Notes under the pieces: model-generated
The model's database searches: none
What the model saw: only the letters and a program-made list of their open reading frames with translations
Told to the model about the DNA's origin: nothing
Translations under genes and position numbers: made by a program
Assembly: GCF_004795895.1 (NCBI RefSeq)
Contig: NZ_CP039250.1
Coordinates: 1,302,001 to 1,366,000, forward strand
DNA length: 64,000 nucleotides
Source: Sphingopyxis sp. PAMC25046
Lineage (GTDB): Bacteria; Pseudomonadota; Alphaproteobacteria; Sphingomonadales; Sphingomonadaceae
Direction of reading: 5' to 3'
In this document: piece by piece, positions 44,980 through 54,304 of the stretch
Position numbering within the stretch: the stretch's first letter is position 1
How the letters are laid out: the number at the start of each line of letters is the position of its first letter

Positions 44980-46230
44980 TCAGTCCAGTTCGCTGAGGCC
45001 AAGCTCGGCGAGCAGGGCGCTCCGTGCCTTGCGTACGTCGCTCGCCAACGCAGCCGAGCCAAGGTCGCCAGACGCGATCGCCTCGGGCCAGAGTTTCGCC
45101 ACCACGGCGGCGATGCTATCGAGCTTCGCCTCGTCGGCGATGAAGCGCGGATCCACGGTCGCGGGATCGGCGACGACGCGCAGCCGCAGGCAGGCGGGGC
45201 CGCCGCCGTTCGCCATCGACTGGCGGACATCGACGGGCAACAGGCGGCGGATCGGACCGTTGCCCGCGATCATAGCTTCCAGCCAGTTCCAGACGGCGGG
45301 GGTGTCCTGCGCTTCGGTCGGCAGCACCAGCCCCATGCCGCCGCCATCGGGCAGGCTGACGAGCTGCGCATTGAACAGATAGGATTTGATCGCGTGCGCC
45401 AGGCTCACCGCGCTCGCGGGCACTTCGACGATCTCGACCGCGGGGAAGGCCGCGCGGATTTCGGCGTGCGCCGCCTCGCGATCCTCGAACGCGGTTTCGT
45501 GCGTGAACAGCACATGCTCGTTCGCGACCGCAACGACGTCGTTGTGAAAGGCGCCGCCCTGGATCGCGCTGTCCGATTGCCTGATGAACAGCGTGCGCGC
45601 TGGATCGAGCCGGTGCTTGCGCGCGATCGCCTTCGACGCGTCGAGATGCTGGCGCGCGGGGAATCGCCCGCCGCCGACCCCATAGACGAAAATCTCGACG
45701 CCGGCTGTGTCGTGTCCGCTGCACAGCCGCATATGGTTCGCCGCGCCCTCGTCGCCGAACGGCGCGGGGACGGGGGCGTGCACCTGAAAGGCCGGATCGG
45801 CGAAGGCGAGGCGAAGCTGCGCGAGCGTGCCCGGCCATTCGTGGCTGCGGTGCGGCATGGTGACGAGGTTCGCGACGGTCAGATGGCATTTGCCGTCGGC
45901 GCTGTCGGGGGCGGGGGAGACCGTCGCGGCATTCGCGGCCCACATCGACGAGGCCGACCAGGCCTGTGCACGTAAATGGCCCTCGGCCTGCTCCGGCGTC
46001 GTGCCGAGCGCCCCGAGCCAGGGCGCATCGGGGCGATCGAGCGGGACGAAAAAGCCCTGCGGCAGCCCGAGCGCCAGATTGTGGCGCATTTTCTCGATGC
46101 CCTGCAGCGCCGCAGCTCGCGGCTGCGACACGTCGCCGGCATGGCTCGCCGACGCGATATTGCCGCGGCTGAGCCCCGCATAATTGTGGCTCGGGCCGAT
46201 AATCCCGTCAAAGTTGATTTCGGTGAGCAT
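44980..46230 (-). CDS. astB: N-succinylarginine dihydrolase
   Basis: Second step of the arginine succinyltransferase (AST) pathway: removes two ammonia and CO2 from N2-succinylarginine, giving N2-succinylornithine. The 416-residue protein begins with the conserved MLTEINFDGIIGPSHNYAGL and has HLTVANLVTMPHRSHE, ANHMRLC, GGAFHNDVVAVANEHVLF with the catalytic His, and the C-terminal RQSMANGGGPACLRLRV with the nucleophile Cys. All agree with AstB. Two bases after the astA stop. Confidence 0.97.
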   Translation of the reverse strand: MLTEINFDGIIGPSHNYAGLSRGNIASASHAGDVSQPRAAALQGIEKMRHNLALGLPQGFFVPLDRPDAPWLGALGTTPEQAEGHLRAQAWSASSMWAANAATVSPAPDSADGKCHLTVANLVTMPHRSHEWPGTLAQLRLAFADPAFQVHAPVPAPFGDEGAANHMRLCSGHDTAGVEIFVYGVGGGRFPARQHLDASKAIARKHRLDPARTLFIRQSDSAIQGGAFHNDVVAVANEHVLFTHETAFEDREAAHAEIRAAFPAVEIVEVPASAVSLAHAIKSYLFNAQLVSLPDGGGMGLVLPTEAQDTPAVWNWLEAMIAGNGPIRRLLPVDVRQSMANGGGPACLRLRVVADPATVDPRFIADEAKLDSIAAVVAKLWPEAIASGDLGSAALASDVRKARSALLAELGLSELD

Positions 46231-46232
46231 GG

Positions 46233-47234
46233 TTACCGCCCGATCCAGCTGATTTCGTCGCCCTTGCCGATGCTCAAAATGCGCGCCGCCTCCGTGTCGA
46301 TCGTGCCGTCGGCGCCGACCTTTCCGAAACAGCAGCGGAAATCGCCGAGCCGTCCGGTCGCGATCAGCGCGTCCTCGCCGCTTTCAGCAATTCCCGTCAC
46401 CTCGACATGCTTTGCATCGCGCACGCTCGCGACCTGATCGGTGCGTGCTGTCATCGTCGGGCCGCCATCGAAGATGTCGACGTAATTTTCGAATGCGAAG
46501 CCCTCATTCTCCAGCATCCGCATCGCCGCTCGCCCCGTCGGGTGCGGGACGCCGATCACGCTGCGCGCCTGTTCGTTCAGCATCGCGATATAGACGGGAT
46601 GCTTGGGCATCAGGTCGGCGATGAACTGGTTGCCGTGGACGGCGTTGAACTGGTCGGCTTCCTGGAAATTCATCCCGAAGAATTTGCCCGCGACCCCGTC
46701 CCAGAAGGGCGATCCGCCCGCCTCGTCGATCACACCGCGCAACTCGGCGAGGATGCGGTCGCCGAAACGCGCACGGTGCCGCGCGATGAACAGGTAGCGT
46801 GAGCGTGCGAGCAGCAGCCCGAGCCCGCCGGCGCGTGCCGCGGGGTGCAGGAAGAGCCCGCCGACTTCGGATGCGCCGTTGAGGTCGTTGCTCAGCATCA
46901 GCACCTGCGCGTGAAAGGTGCGGCCCAGCTGTTCGCTATGCTTGCTGTCGGTGCCGATGCGATAGGAATAAAAGGGCCAGCGCTGGCCGACCTGCCCGAA
47001 AATCTGGCAGGTGCCGCGCACTTCGCCGCTGTCCAAATCCTCGAGCACCATCAGGTAAAGCTCGTCGGCGGGATATTCCTTGTCCGAATTGAAACCCGCC
47101 TCGGCGCGCTCGAGCTTGGCGCGCAGCGCCTTTTTGTCGGGGGGCAGGTTGGTGAAGCCGCCGCCGGTCAGCTTCGCCATTTCGTATATGCTTTGCAGAT
47201 CGCCCGGTTTGGCCGCCCGGATCACATAATTCAC
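46233..47234 (-). CDS. astA: Arginine N-succinyltransferase
   Basis: First step of the AST pathway: transfers succinyl from succinyl-CoA to the alpha-amino group of arginine. The 333-residue GNAT-like protein begins YVIRAAKPGDLQSIYEMAKL and continues GGGFTNLPPDKKALRAKLER, LFLHPAARAGGLGLLLARSR (CoA loop) and VHGNQFIADLMPKHPVYIAM, all as in AstA. Its ATG overlaps the stop of the upstream M20 gene by four bases, so the two are translationally coupled. Confidence 0.96.
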   Translation of the reverse strand: MNYVIRAAKPGDLQSIYEMAKLTGGGFTNLPPDKKALRAKLERAEAGFNSDKEYPADELYLMVLEDLDSGEVRGTCQIFGQVGQRWPFYSYRIGTDSKHSEQLGRTFHAQVLMLSNDLNGASEVGGLFLHPAARAGGLGLLLARSRYLFIARHRARFGDRILAELRGVIDEAGGSPFWDGVAGKFFGMNFQEADQFNAVHGNQFIADLMPKHPVYIAMLNEQARSVIGVPHPTGRAAMRMLENEGFAFENYVDIFDGGPTMTARTDQVASVRDAKHVEVTGIAESGEDALIATGRLGDFRCCFGKVGADGTIDTEAARILSIGKGDEISWIGR

Positions 47235-48442
47235 ACAGTCCCCCGTTCCGCTATTCTCAACATGGTCAGCGCCGACAGCCGCGCCCGTTCGGCGAGGCTA
47301 TCGACGATCAGAAATTCGTCCGAGCTATGAATCGCGCCGCCGCGCGGGCCCATCGTGTCGACCACCGGAATCCCGCACGCGGCGATATTGTTGCCGTCGC
47401 ACACGCCGCCGGTCGCGTTCCAGCCGATCGCCGGCAGGCCGAGCGCCGTCCCGCAGTCGCGCACCAGCTCGAACAGCCGCGTTGCGGCGGGGTCGAGCGG
47501 CTTCGGCGGCCGGTTGAAGCCGCCATGGACATGGCAATGCACGTCATGTTCGCGCGACACCGCCGCGACGGCATCGCGCATCGCGGCTTCGGCCGCCGCC
47601 ATCGCTTGCGGAGTCGTCGGGCGCATGTTGACGCGCAGGATCGCCTGGTCGGGCACGATATTGTTCGGCCCGCCGCCGTCGATCTTCGCCGGATTGACCT
47701 TCAGCGTATCCGATCTGAGCGCGCCGAGCCGCAGCGCAAGGTCGGCGGCGGCGAGCAGCGCGTTGCGCCCCTCCTGCGGGTTGCGCCCCGCGTGTGCGGC
47801 GCGCCCATGGACGATCACCGAGAAATTGCCGCTTCCCGGCCGCGCGCCGGCAAGCGTGCCGTCGGGGAGGGCGGGTTCATAGGTCAGCGCCGCGGTCTTG
47901 CCTTTCGCGAGCTCGGCGATCAGCCGCGCCGAGGCCTGGCTGCCCGTTTCCTCGTCGCTGTTGATCATCACGTCATAGCCGACTCGCTCCGCGAGCGGCG
48001 AGGCTTCGAGTCCCGCGAGCGCGGCAAGGATCACCGAAATGCCCGCCTTCATGTCCGCGGTGCCGGGGCCGTTGAGCACCCCGGGTTCGAGCCATTTCAG
48101 CGTCTGGAACGGATGGTCGGCGGCAAATACCGTGTCCATATGGCCGGTCAGCAGCAACTGCACCGGCGCGCCGGGCCGCACGCGGAGGTGCAGATGGTCG
48201 CCGCGCTGGATGATATTGACCTTGCCCGCGGCGTCGACGCTCTTGACCGGATCGGCCGCGACGAGCCGGACCTCGCCCGGCAGCGCGGAAAAGGCGTCTG
48301 CCAGCACGCCGGCAACGCTCTTCAGCCCCGCAAGATTGCCCGTGCCGCTGTTGATTGCGGCCCATCGCTCGACCTGCGCGAGCATGGGCGCGTCGGCGGC
48401 GCGTTCGAGCACGGGGGCCTCGGCGGTCGTGACGGAGTTCAT
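47231..48442 (-). CDS. M20 family metallopeptidase heading the ast operon
   Basis: A 403-residue zinc hydrolase of the ArgE/DapE/CPG2 group. Metal and catalytic residues are seen in LLTGHMDTVF (His, Asp), GPGTADMKAG (Asp), INSDEETGSQ (Glu-Glu) and IHSSDEFL (His); the dimerisation domain lies between residues about 200-310. No signal peptide is obvious, so it is probably cytosolic. In the classic AST pathway the last step, desuccinylation of N-succinylglutamate, is done by AstE of a different family (M14-like). A coupled M20 enzyme, from the clan that includes succinyl-diaminopimelate desuccinylase, could take that role; annotation as a glutamate carboxypeptidase would be the default. Confidence 0.88.
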   Translation of the reverse strand: MNSVTTAEAPVLERAADAPMLAQVERWAAINSGTGNLAGLKSVAGVLADAFSALPGEVRLVAADPVKSVDAAGKVNIIQRGDHLHLRVRPGAPVQLLLTGHMDTVFAADHPFQTLKWLEPGVLNGPGTADMKAGISVILAALAGLEASPLAERVGYDVMINSDEETGSQASARLIAELAKGKTAALTYEPALPDGTLAGARPGSGNFSVIVHGRAAHAGRNPQEGRNALLAAADLALRLGALRSDTLKVNPAKIDGGGPNNIVPDQAILRVNMRPTTPQAMAAAEAAMRDAVAAVSREHDVHCHVHGGFNRPPKPLDPAATRLFELVRDCGTALGLPAIGWNATGGVCDGNNIAACGIPVVDTMGPRGGAIHSSDEFLIVDSLAERARLSALTMLRIAERGTV

Positions 48443-48489
48443 GCGCCGGCTATAGACGTGCCTGCCGCCCTTTTGCCACCCCCGACGCG

Positions 48490-49701
48490 CTATGGTGCCT
48501 TTGCGGCTGTAGCGACGGGTTTGAGGAGCGGCGCATAACCGTGAAGCTGCAATGCCTTGCGCGGCGAAAGCGTCGCGGCGAGCGTGTCCAGCACTTGCTG
48601 CGCCCGCACATCCTTGCCCTCAGCCAACAGGGTGCGCGCGAGTTCGACCCGCGCCCGCTGGCGCACGTCGAGATTGCCGAAGGGATCGAAAAAGGAATCG
48701 ATGCGGCTCTTATCCTTGACGCCGGTCCAACCGAAGGGCTCGGCGCTCGCCGCATCCTCGGCGATCGTCGTATAGCTCCGTGCGGCCTCTCCGAGCGATA
48801 TCTTGCCCGTCAACACGCGGTATCGTGTCTGGAACAGCCGCGCTTCGTGCGAGGGCGCCTCGCCCGCGAAATCGGCGAGGACGCGCTCGACCCATCCCCA
48901 GTCCACGACGCCCGTGGTCGCCTGCATCCCGAGCAGGTTGAAGGCGAGGATCGCACCGCGATGCTCCGCTGTCGTCGCCGCGCGCACGGCCGCGTCGTCG
49001 GGGCGGCCGAGGCTCGCGGCGGGCACGAGTTCGATCGCGGGATCGTGCTTCAGGATCGCCTCGATGTCGGGCTTGTGGAAATATCCGACGACCACCAGCA
49101 CGGTTTCGCCTTTCCGCTTGCGCGCGATCGCGCGGACGCGCTGCGCCTGCATGAAGGTGCGATAGAGATAGAGGCGGCGCGGCAGGTCGCGGTCGGCGCG
49201 CGGCGCGGGCTCGTTCGCCCATTTCTGCAAAGGCGCGAGCGTTGCGGGGTCGTCGGCTGAAAAGAAATCCCAATCGAGTATCTTGCGGTCGGGAAAGGTC
49301 AGGAAACCCCGAAACCCCTGTGTCTTCCGCACTTCGAGCGGCATATCGAGATCGACGCCGAAGCCGAGCAGTTGATCGTCGACCGGCGGCATCCAGTCGA
49401 TCGGGCAAAGTTCGGTCGCATTCTTCGCGGCCCAGGGCAGGACGATGCCTTGGATTTCATAGGTGAATTCGTAATAGTCCTGCCGCGATGCCTGTTCGGG
49501 CGGACGCTCGATACACACCGCCGCAGGCTTTACGAGATCGAGCCAGGCCGCGAGCATCCCCGGTTGGTCCTTTTCGGCGACGAGCTGGGCGGCGTGCTCG
49601 ACGCCGAGGATCGTGACGCGCGTTCTGGCTTCTTGGGCGTTGGCGAGGGGCGGGATGACGGCGAACAAGAGAGCAAACCACGGAAAGGCACGTCGCAGCA
49701 C
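48490..49701 (-). CDS. Exported protein of unknown function (DUF5694/TraB-like)
   Basis: A 403-residue protein with a signal peptide (MLRRAFPWFALLFAVIPPLA, cleavage after NAQ). The N-terminal VTILGVEHAAQLV, then AVCIERPPEQ and the later ETVLVVVGYFHKPDIEAIL resemble the GxxH and GxxH/GxxF boxes of TraB/GumN-like and DUF5694 proteins, where conserved His and Glu suggest a metal-dependent hydrolase. The C-terminal 130 residues look like a helical repeat. No partner gene; it is 47 bases from the M20 gene and in the same direction. Family assignment is tentative. Confidence 0.6.
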   Translation of the reverse strand: MLRRAFPWFALLFAVIPPLANAQEARTRVTILGVEHAAQLVAEKDQPGMLAAWLDLVKPAAVCIERPPEQASRQDYYEFTYEIQGIVLPWAAKNATELCPIDWMPPVDDQLLGFGVDLDMPLEVRKTQGFRGFLTFPDRKILDWDFFSADDPATLAPLQKWANEPAPRADRDLPRRLYLYRTFMQAQRVRAIARKRKGETVLVVVGYFHKPDIEAILKHDPAIELVPAASLGRPDDAAVRAATTAEHRGAILAFNLLGMQATTGVVDWGWVERVLADFAGEAPSHEARLFQTRYRVLTGKISLGEAARSYTTIAEDAASAEPFGWTGVKDKSRIDSFFDPFGNLDVRQRARVELARTLLAEGKDVRAQQVLDTLAATLSPRKALQLHGYAPLLKPVATAAKAP

Positions 49702-49905
49702 GGTCGATATCCTCGGCTAAGAAAATGGATGCTCGCATAGCACGGGTGGCGGCGGGGGCAACGCGGGAACCCGCGATACGGTAAAGTCGCTGCGGCAGGC
49801 CGGCCAATCGGGTAACACGCGCGCGAATCATCCCGAATCGCAATATATTAACCGAAAGTTGGGGACGGCCCGGTTACGCCGACGGACGACGATGAGTGAG
49901 GGGCG

Positions 49906-51078
49906 ATGACTTCTGCCTTTATATTTGGCATTAACATGTCGGTGGCCGGCATTTTTGCCGTCGCGTTTGCTGTGGTCGCCGCGACCAACCGCACCGCGCG
50001 CGGCGCGGGGTGGCTTGCGTTCGGCTATGGCATGGGGATCATCTATGTCGGCCTCGAATTTCTGCTGACGCAGCAGGTCGATCCGACCCCCGTCGGCATC
50101 GGCATCTTCCTGGTCTTCATGCTCGCACTCAGCTTCGCGCTGGTCGGGGTTGCGCATCATTATCGCGTGCCGCCGCCCTTGGCCGCGATGGCGGCGATAT
50201 GGGTCCTCACCATCCTCGCCGTGCCCGCGATTTTCAGCATGACCTATGGCTCGACGCTGCGGCTCACCCTCTATCAGCTACCCTATTTCGCGATGCAGTC
50301 GCTGCTCGGGCTGGTGATCTGGCGCTCGCGCCGGCGCCAGGCGCTCGACCTGCTGCTGATTGCGTTGCAGGTGATCGCGGCGATCATCTATATCGCCAAG
50401 CCCTTCATCGCCGCGACGGTCGGAACGGCGAGTTCGCCGCAGGGCTATATGGCGACGACCTATGCCGCCATCTCGCAGAGCGGCAGCGTCGTTACCCTCA
50501 TGGCAATCGCGCTCGTCATGCTGCTCGTGATCATGCGCGACACGACGGCGGAAATGGTCGCGCGTTCGGAAACCGATCCGCTGTCGAGCGTGCTCAACCG
50601 GCGCGGCTTCGAACATCATGCCGAACTGGCGTTTCTGCGTGGCGGGGCGGCAGTGCTGATCACTGCGGACCTCGACGATTTCAAGAAGATCAACGACAGT
50701 TTCGGCCATGCGGCGGGCGACGGCGTGATCGCGCATTTCGCGGCGATGCTGGCCGGTGCCGCGCCTGCCAATGCGATCGTGGGCCGCATCGGCGGCGAGG
50801 AGTTCGCGGTGCTGCTTCCCGACGCCTTGCTGTCCGATGGACGGCTTTATGCGGAAACCGTGCGTGCCGCTTTCGCTTCGGCGCGATTGCCGGTGCTCGG
50901 GGTCGACCGCGGCTTCACGGCGTCGTTCGGTGTCGCCCAGCGCACGTCGGACCGTTCGCTGTTCGAACTGGCGCGCCGCGCCGACGCCGCGCTCTATCGG
51001 GCCAAGGCCGCGGGACGGAACCAGGTTCGCGTCGCGCTCGGTGAAATGCCGTCAGTGCCGGCCCTCGGCGTCGCCTGA
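49906..51078 (+). CDS. Diguanylate cyclase with N-terminal membrane domain
   Basis: Makes cyclic di-GMP. About six or seven hydrophobic helices cover residues 1-205, with no recognised sensor domain name, then a GGDEF domain: TDPLSSVLNRRGFEHHAELA, ITADLDDFKKINDSFGHAAG, and the active site GGEEF at residues 296-300. GGEEF is a catalytically competent variant. The inhibitory I-site RxxD, expected a few residues before it, is absent (the stretch reads PANAIVGRI), so product feedback at that site is unlikely. It abuts the stop of the convergent WYL-like gene. Confidence 0.92.
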   Translation: MTSAFIFGINMSVAGIFAVAFAVVAATNRTARGAGWLAFGYGMGIIYVGLEFLLTQQVDPTPVGIGIFLVFMLALSFALVGVAHHYRVPPPLAAMAAIWVLTILAVPAIFSMTYGSTLRLTLYQLPYFAMQSLLGLVIWRSRRRQALDLLLIALQVIAAIIYIAKPFIAATVGTASSPQGYMATTYAAISQSGSVVTLMAIALVMLLVIMRDTTAEMVARSETDPLSSVLNRRGFEHHAELAFLRGGAAVLITADLDDFKKINDSFGHAAGDGVIAHFAAMLAGAAPANAIVGRIGGEEFAVLLPDALLSDGRLYAETVRAAFASARLPVLGVDRGFTASFGVAQRTSDRSLFELARRADAALYRAKAAGRNQVRVALGEMPSVPALGVA

Positions 51079-51378
51079 TCAGACCGCGAGCAGCGGCGTA
51101 TCTTCCTCGCGCGGCGGCGCGGCTTCGAAACCGGGGAGGGGCTCGAAACCCTCTTCGCTGAGCTCTATCGACGCGAGGCCGCCGAGCTTGAAATGCCCCA
51201 GCCGCGGATCTTCGTCCGACCGCCAGCTCTTATTGAGATTCAGCGCGCTGATAAACAGGTCGCCACGGCGTTCGAACAGCAGATGCGGCGCCAGTGTCAG
51301 CGTCTGGCCGTTATATTGCGCCGTTACCAGCTTCTTGCGGGCGATGGCTTCCATCAATTTCAGTCGTGTATCGTCCAT
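51079..51378 (-). CDS. Small WYL-like protein
   Basis: A 99-residue protein. The pattern LKLMEAIARKKLVTAQYNGQ, LTLAPHLLFERRGDLFISAL, LGHFKLGGLASIELSEEGFE is that of a WYL domain (an Sm-like beta barrel that binds nucleic acid or nucleotides and is usually attached to a helix-turn-helix). Here there is no DNA-binding domain. No signal peptide. It is alone, convergent with the diguanylate cyclase, and divergent from glcB. The role is unknown; a ligand-sensing or RNA-binding adaptor is possible. Confidence 0.6.
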   Translation of the reverse strand: MDDTRLKLMEAIARKKLVTAQYNGQTLTLAPHLLFERRGDLFISALNLNKSWRSDEDPRLGHFKLGGLASIELSEEGFEPLPGFEAAPPREEDTPLLAV

Positions 51379-51549
51379 GGATCCGGATCATCAGGGGAGG
51401 GTGTCTTTTTTCGTTGTGCGTTGCAACGTAACCTACGCGGCCCCCATTGAAAAGCGCCCATTGCCAATCGAATCCAATCGCGGCATAGGGCGGCGGCCCT
51501 TTCCTCCCCGGGTCCACTGGCGCAGCCGCGCCGACCAGAGGGTGCTTGC

Positions 51550-53643
51550 ATGACCGAATTTCTCGATCGCTCCGGCCTGTCCGTCGATTCGCGACTGGCC
51601 GATTTCATCGAACAGCGTGCGCTGCCGGGGACCGGGCTCGACACTTCCAAATTCTGGAGCGATTTCGCCGGGTTGCTGGGCAAGTTTGCGCCCGAAAATG
51701 CCGCGCTGCTGGCGAAGCGCGAGAATATGCAGGCGCAGATCGATGCGTGGCACGAAGCGCGTGCTGGACAGGCGCACGATGCCGCCGCCTATCAGGCTTT
51801 CCTGCGCGAGATCGGCTATCTCGTCCCCGAACCCGCGCCATTCAGCGTCGGCACAAAAAATGTCGATCCCGAAATCGCGACGATGGCGGGGCCGCAGCTC
51901 GTCGTGCCCGCGCTCAATGCGCGTTTCGCGCTCAACGCCGCCAATGCACGTTGGGGCAGCCTTTACGACGCGCTTTATGGCACCGACGCACTCGACGCGC
52001 CGCCTGCAAAGCCCGGCGGCTATGATCCCGACCGCGGCGCCGCGGTGATCGCGCGGGCGAAGGCATTCCTCGACGAAGCGGTGCCGCTCGCGTCGGGGAG
52101 CTGGGCCGACTGGCAGGGCGGAGAGCTGACGCTAGCCGATCCGTCGCAATGGGCGGGCAGCAAGCCCGGCGGCATTTTGCTGAAGCATAACGGCCTTCAC
52201 ATCGAACTCGTCATCGACCCCGACAGCGCGATCGGTAAGACCGACCCCGCGGGCATCGCCGACGTCCTGATCGAGGCCGCGCTGACGACGATCATCGACC
52301 TCGAGGACAGCGTCGCCGCGGTCGATGGCGAGGACAAGGTTCTGGGCTACACCAACTGGCTCGGCCTGATGCGCGGCGACCTCGTCGAGAGCTTCGACAA
52401 GGGCGGCAAGACCGTCAAGCGAGCGATGGCGGCCGACCGTGAATGGACATCGCCGTCGGGCGAGGCGTTCGCCCTGCACGGCCGCAGCGTGATGTTCGTG
52501 CGCAACGTCGGTCATCTGATGACGACGCCGATGATCAAGCTCCCCGACGGTGCCGAAGCGCCCGAGGGGCTCTGCGATGCGGTGATCACCAGCCTCTGCT
52601 CGCTCCACGACCTCAAGGGCCTCGGCACGCTCAGGAACAGCCGCGCGGGCAGCATCTATATCGTGAAGCCCAAGCAGCACGGGCCGGAGGAATGCGGCTT
52701 CACCGATCGCCTGTTCGACGCGGTCGAGGATATGCTCGGCCTCGCGCGCCACACGATCAAGGTCGGCGTGATGGACGAGGAGCGCCGCACCAGCGCGAAC
52801 CTCGCCGCCTGCATCCACGCGGTGAAGGACCGCATCGTCTTCATCAACACCGGCTTCCTCGACCGCACCGGCGACGAGATCCACACCTCAATGCGCGCGG
52901 GGCCGATGATCCCCAAGGGCGAGATGAAGGCGTCGGACTGGATCGCGAGCTACGAGGACCGCAACGTCCGCATCGGCCTCGCTTGCGGGCTTTCGGGCAA
53001 GGCGCAGATCGGCAAGGGCATGTGGGCGATGCCCGACCTGATGAAAGCGATGCTCGACGCCAAGATCGGCCATCCGAAGTCGGGCGCGAACACCGCGTGG
53101 GTGCCGTCGCCGACCGCCGCGACCTTGCACGCGCTCCACTATCATCAGGTCGACGTGTTCGCGCGACAGAAGGAAATCGCCGGCGAGGCGGTGCCGTCGC
53201 TCGATCGCCTGCTCGCCATCCCCGTCGCCACCGGCCGCAACTGGAGCGAAGCCCAAATCATGCGCGAGCTCGACAATAATTGCCAGGGTATCTTGGGCTA
53301 TGTCGTGCGCTGGATCGATCAGGGTGTCGGCTGCTCGAAGGTCCCCGACATCGACGACGTCGGCCTGATGGAAGACCGCGCGACGCTGCGCATTTCGAGC
53401 CAGGCGCTCGCCAACTGGCTGCTCCACGGTGTCTGCACCGAGGCGCAGGTCGACGCTGCGCTGGCGCGCATGGCAGCCAAGGTCGACGCGCAGAATGCGG
53501 GCGATGCGCTTTATGAAAAACTGTCGCCCGACGGGATCGCCTATCGCGCCGCGCGCGCGCTGATCTTCGAAGGCGTCACGCAGCCGTCGGGCTATACCGA
53601 GCCGTTGCTGCACAAATACCGGCAAATGAAAAAGGCGGGCTGA
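51550..53643 (+). CDS. glcB: Malate synthase G
   Basis: Condenses glyoxylate with acetyl-CoA to malate in the glyoxylate cycle. At 697 residues this is the monomeric G isoform (about 720), not the A isoform. [20 protein letters not shown] holds the metal-binding Asp/Glu region, [20 protein letters not shown] and [20 protein letters not shown] are diagnostic, and [13 protein letters not shown] follows. The ATG at 51550 sits in a weak context (GGTGCTTGC upstream). No isocitrate lyase gene is in the window, so the partner is elsewhere. Confidence 0.97.
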   Translation: MTEFLDRSGLSVDSRLADFIEQRALPGTGLDTSKFWSDFAGLLGKFAPENAALLAKRENMQAQIDAWHEARAGQAHDAAAYQAFLREIGYLVPEPAPFSVGTKNVDPEIATMAGPQLVVPALNARFALNAANARWGSLYDALYGTDALDAPPAKPGGYDPDRGAAVIARAKAFLDEAVPLASGSWADWQGGELTLADPSQWAGSKPGGILLKHNGLHIELVIDPDSAIGKTDPAGIADVLIEAALTTIIDLEDSVAAVDGEDKVLGYTNWLGLMRGDLVESFDKGGKTVKRAMAADREWTSPSGEAFALHGRSVMFVRNVGHLMTTPMIKLPDGAEAPEGLCDAVITSLCSLHDLKGLGTLRNSRAGSIYIVKPKQHGPEECGFTDRLFDAVEDMLGLARHTIKVGVMDEERRTSANLAACIHAVKDRIVFINTGFLDRTGDEIHTSMRAGPMIPKGEMKASDWIASYEDRNVRIGLACGLSGKAQIGKGMWAMPDLMKAMLDAKIGHPKSGANTAWVPSPTAATLHALHYHQVDVFARQKEIAGEAVPSLDRLLAIPVATGRNWSEAQIMRELDNNCQGILGYVVRWIDQGVGCSKVPDIDDVGLMEDRATLRISSQALANWLLHGVCTEAQVDAALARMAAKVDAQNAGDALYEKLSPDGIAYRAARALIFEGVTQPSGYTEPLLHKYRQMKKAG

Positions 53644-53689
53644 GCCATCGGCGCAGGGCTTTGCTTCGCCGCCGGTTGAATCCGTACCC

Positions 53690-53795
53690 CCGGTGTCGGT
53701 AAGATAGACCTGTCAGAAAAGGACAGGCTGGTGCGGTTGGCCCGGCCCCCGCGCTCGCGGGTCCTGGCAGCCGGTGTGACGGCGAGCCCCATGAC
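53690..53795. ncRNA. Candidate structured RNA in the glcB-VOC gap, strand and class unknown
   Basis: Within the 199-base gap between glcB and the next gene, several stems stack: CCTGTC-AGAAAAG-GACAGG at 53709-53727, and a longer imperfect stem GGTTGGCC ... GGCAGCC enclosing CCCGCG-CT-CGCGGG at about 53748-53761. Composition and symmetry go beyond what an ordinary leader needs. It does not match the tRNA, SRP, RNase P, tmRNA or riboswitch consensus cores I know. It could be a cis-regulatory leader of the VOC gene or a separate small RNA. Confidence 0.35.
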
Positions 53796-53842
53796 CTGGA
53801 ACGGCGGCGTATCTTCACGTTGCCGCATCGAAAGGTCGTGTT

Positions 53843-54265
53843 ATGCAACAACAGATTTCGGTTATTACGCTCGGCATCGCGGACCTCGCGCGTTCGCGGC
53901 GCTTCTACGGCGATGGCTTCGGCTGGTCGCCGGTATTCGAGAATGAGGAGATCATCTTCTACCAGATGAATGGCCTCATGCTCGGTACCTTCCTGCAAGC
54001 TTCGCTGGAGGCGGATATGAACCGCCGCGGGCTTGTCCGCCCCGGATCCTTCGCGCTCGCGCACAATGTCGAAAGCGCGGGGGCGGTCGACGCCGCGATC
54101 GACCGGCTTGTCGCAGCCGGGGGCGCCTTGCTCCGCAATCCCGATGCGCCGCCGCCCGGCGGCTATCGCGGCTATGTCGCCGACCCTGACGACCATGCAT
54201 GGGAAATCGCCTGGAATCCCGCCTGGTCCATCGATGGTGAAGGGCGCGTCGCCTTCGGGCTTTGA
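53843..54265 (+). CDS. VOC (glyoxalase/bleomycin-resistance fold) family protein
   Basis: A 140-residue protein with two beta-alpha-beta3 units. QISVITLGIADLARSRRFYG, FGWSPVF, and the end GYRGYVADPDDHAWEIAWNP are typical; the Glu of WEIAW is the usual metal ligand, while the first-strand ligand position is occupied by Thr or Leu rather than His, so metal binding may be incomplete. AAAGG lies eight bases before the ATG. The group includes glyoxalases and antibiotic-binding proteins; the specific function is unknown. A structured segment precedes it. Confidence 0.85.
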   Translation: MQQQISVITLGIADLARSRRFYGDGFGWSPVFENEEIIFYQMNGLMLGTFLQASLEADMNRRGLVRPGSFALAHNVESAGAVDAAIDRLVAAGGALLRNPDAPPPGGYRGYVADPDDHAWEIAWNPAWSIDGEGRVAFGL

Positions 54266-54304
54266 TCGACTTGCCGGAGAGCTGATTATTTATAGGGTGG
54301 GGCC

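Noticed and set aside
53690..53795. SRP RNA, 6S RNA, RNase P or known riboswitch
   Set aside because: The conserved cores (for example GGAAGGAAGCAGCC of SRP RNA or GAGGAAAGTCC of RNase P) are absent; kept only as an unassigned structured segment.
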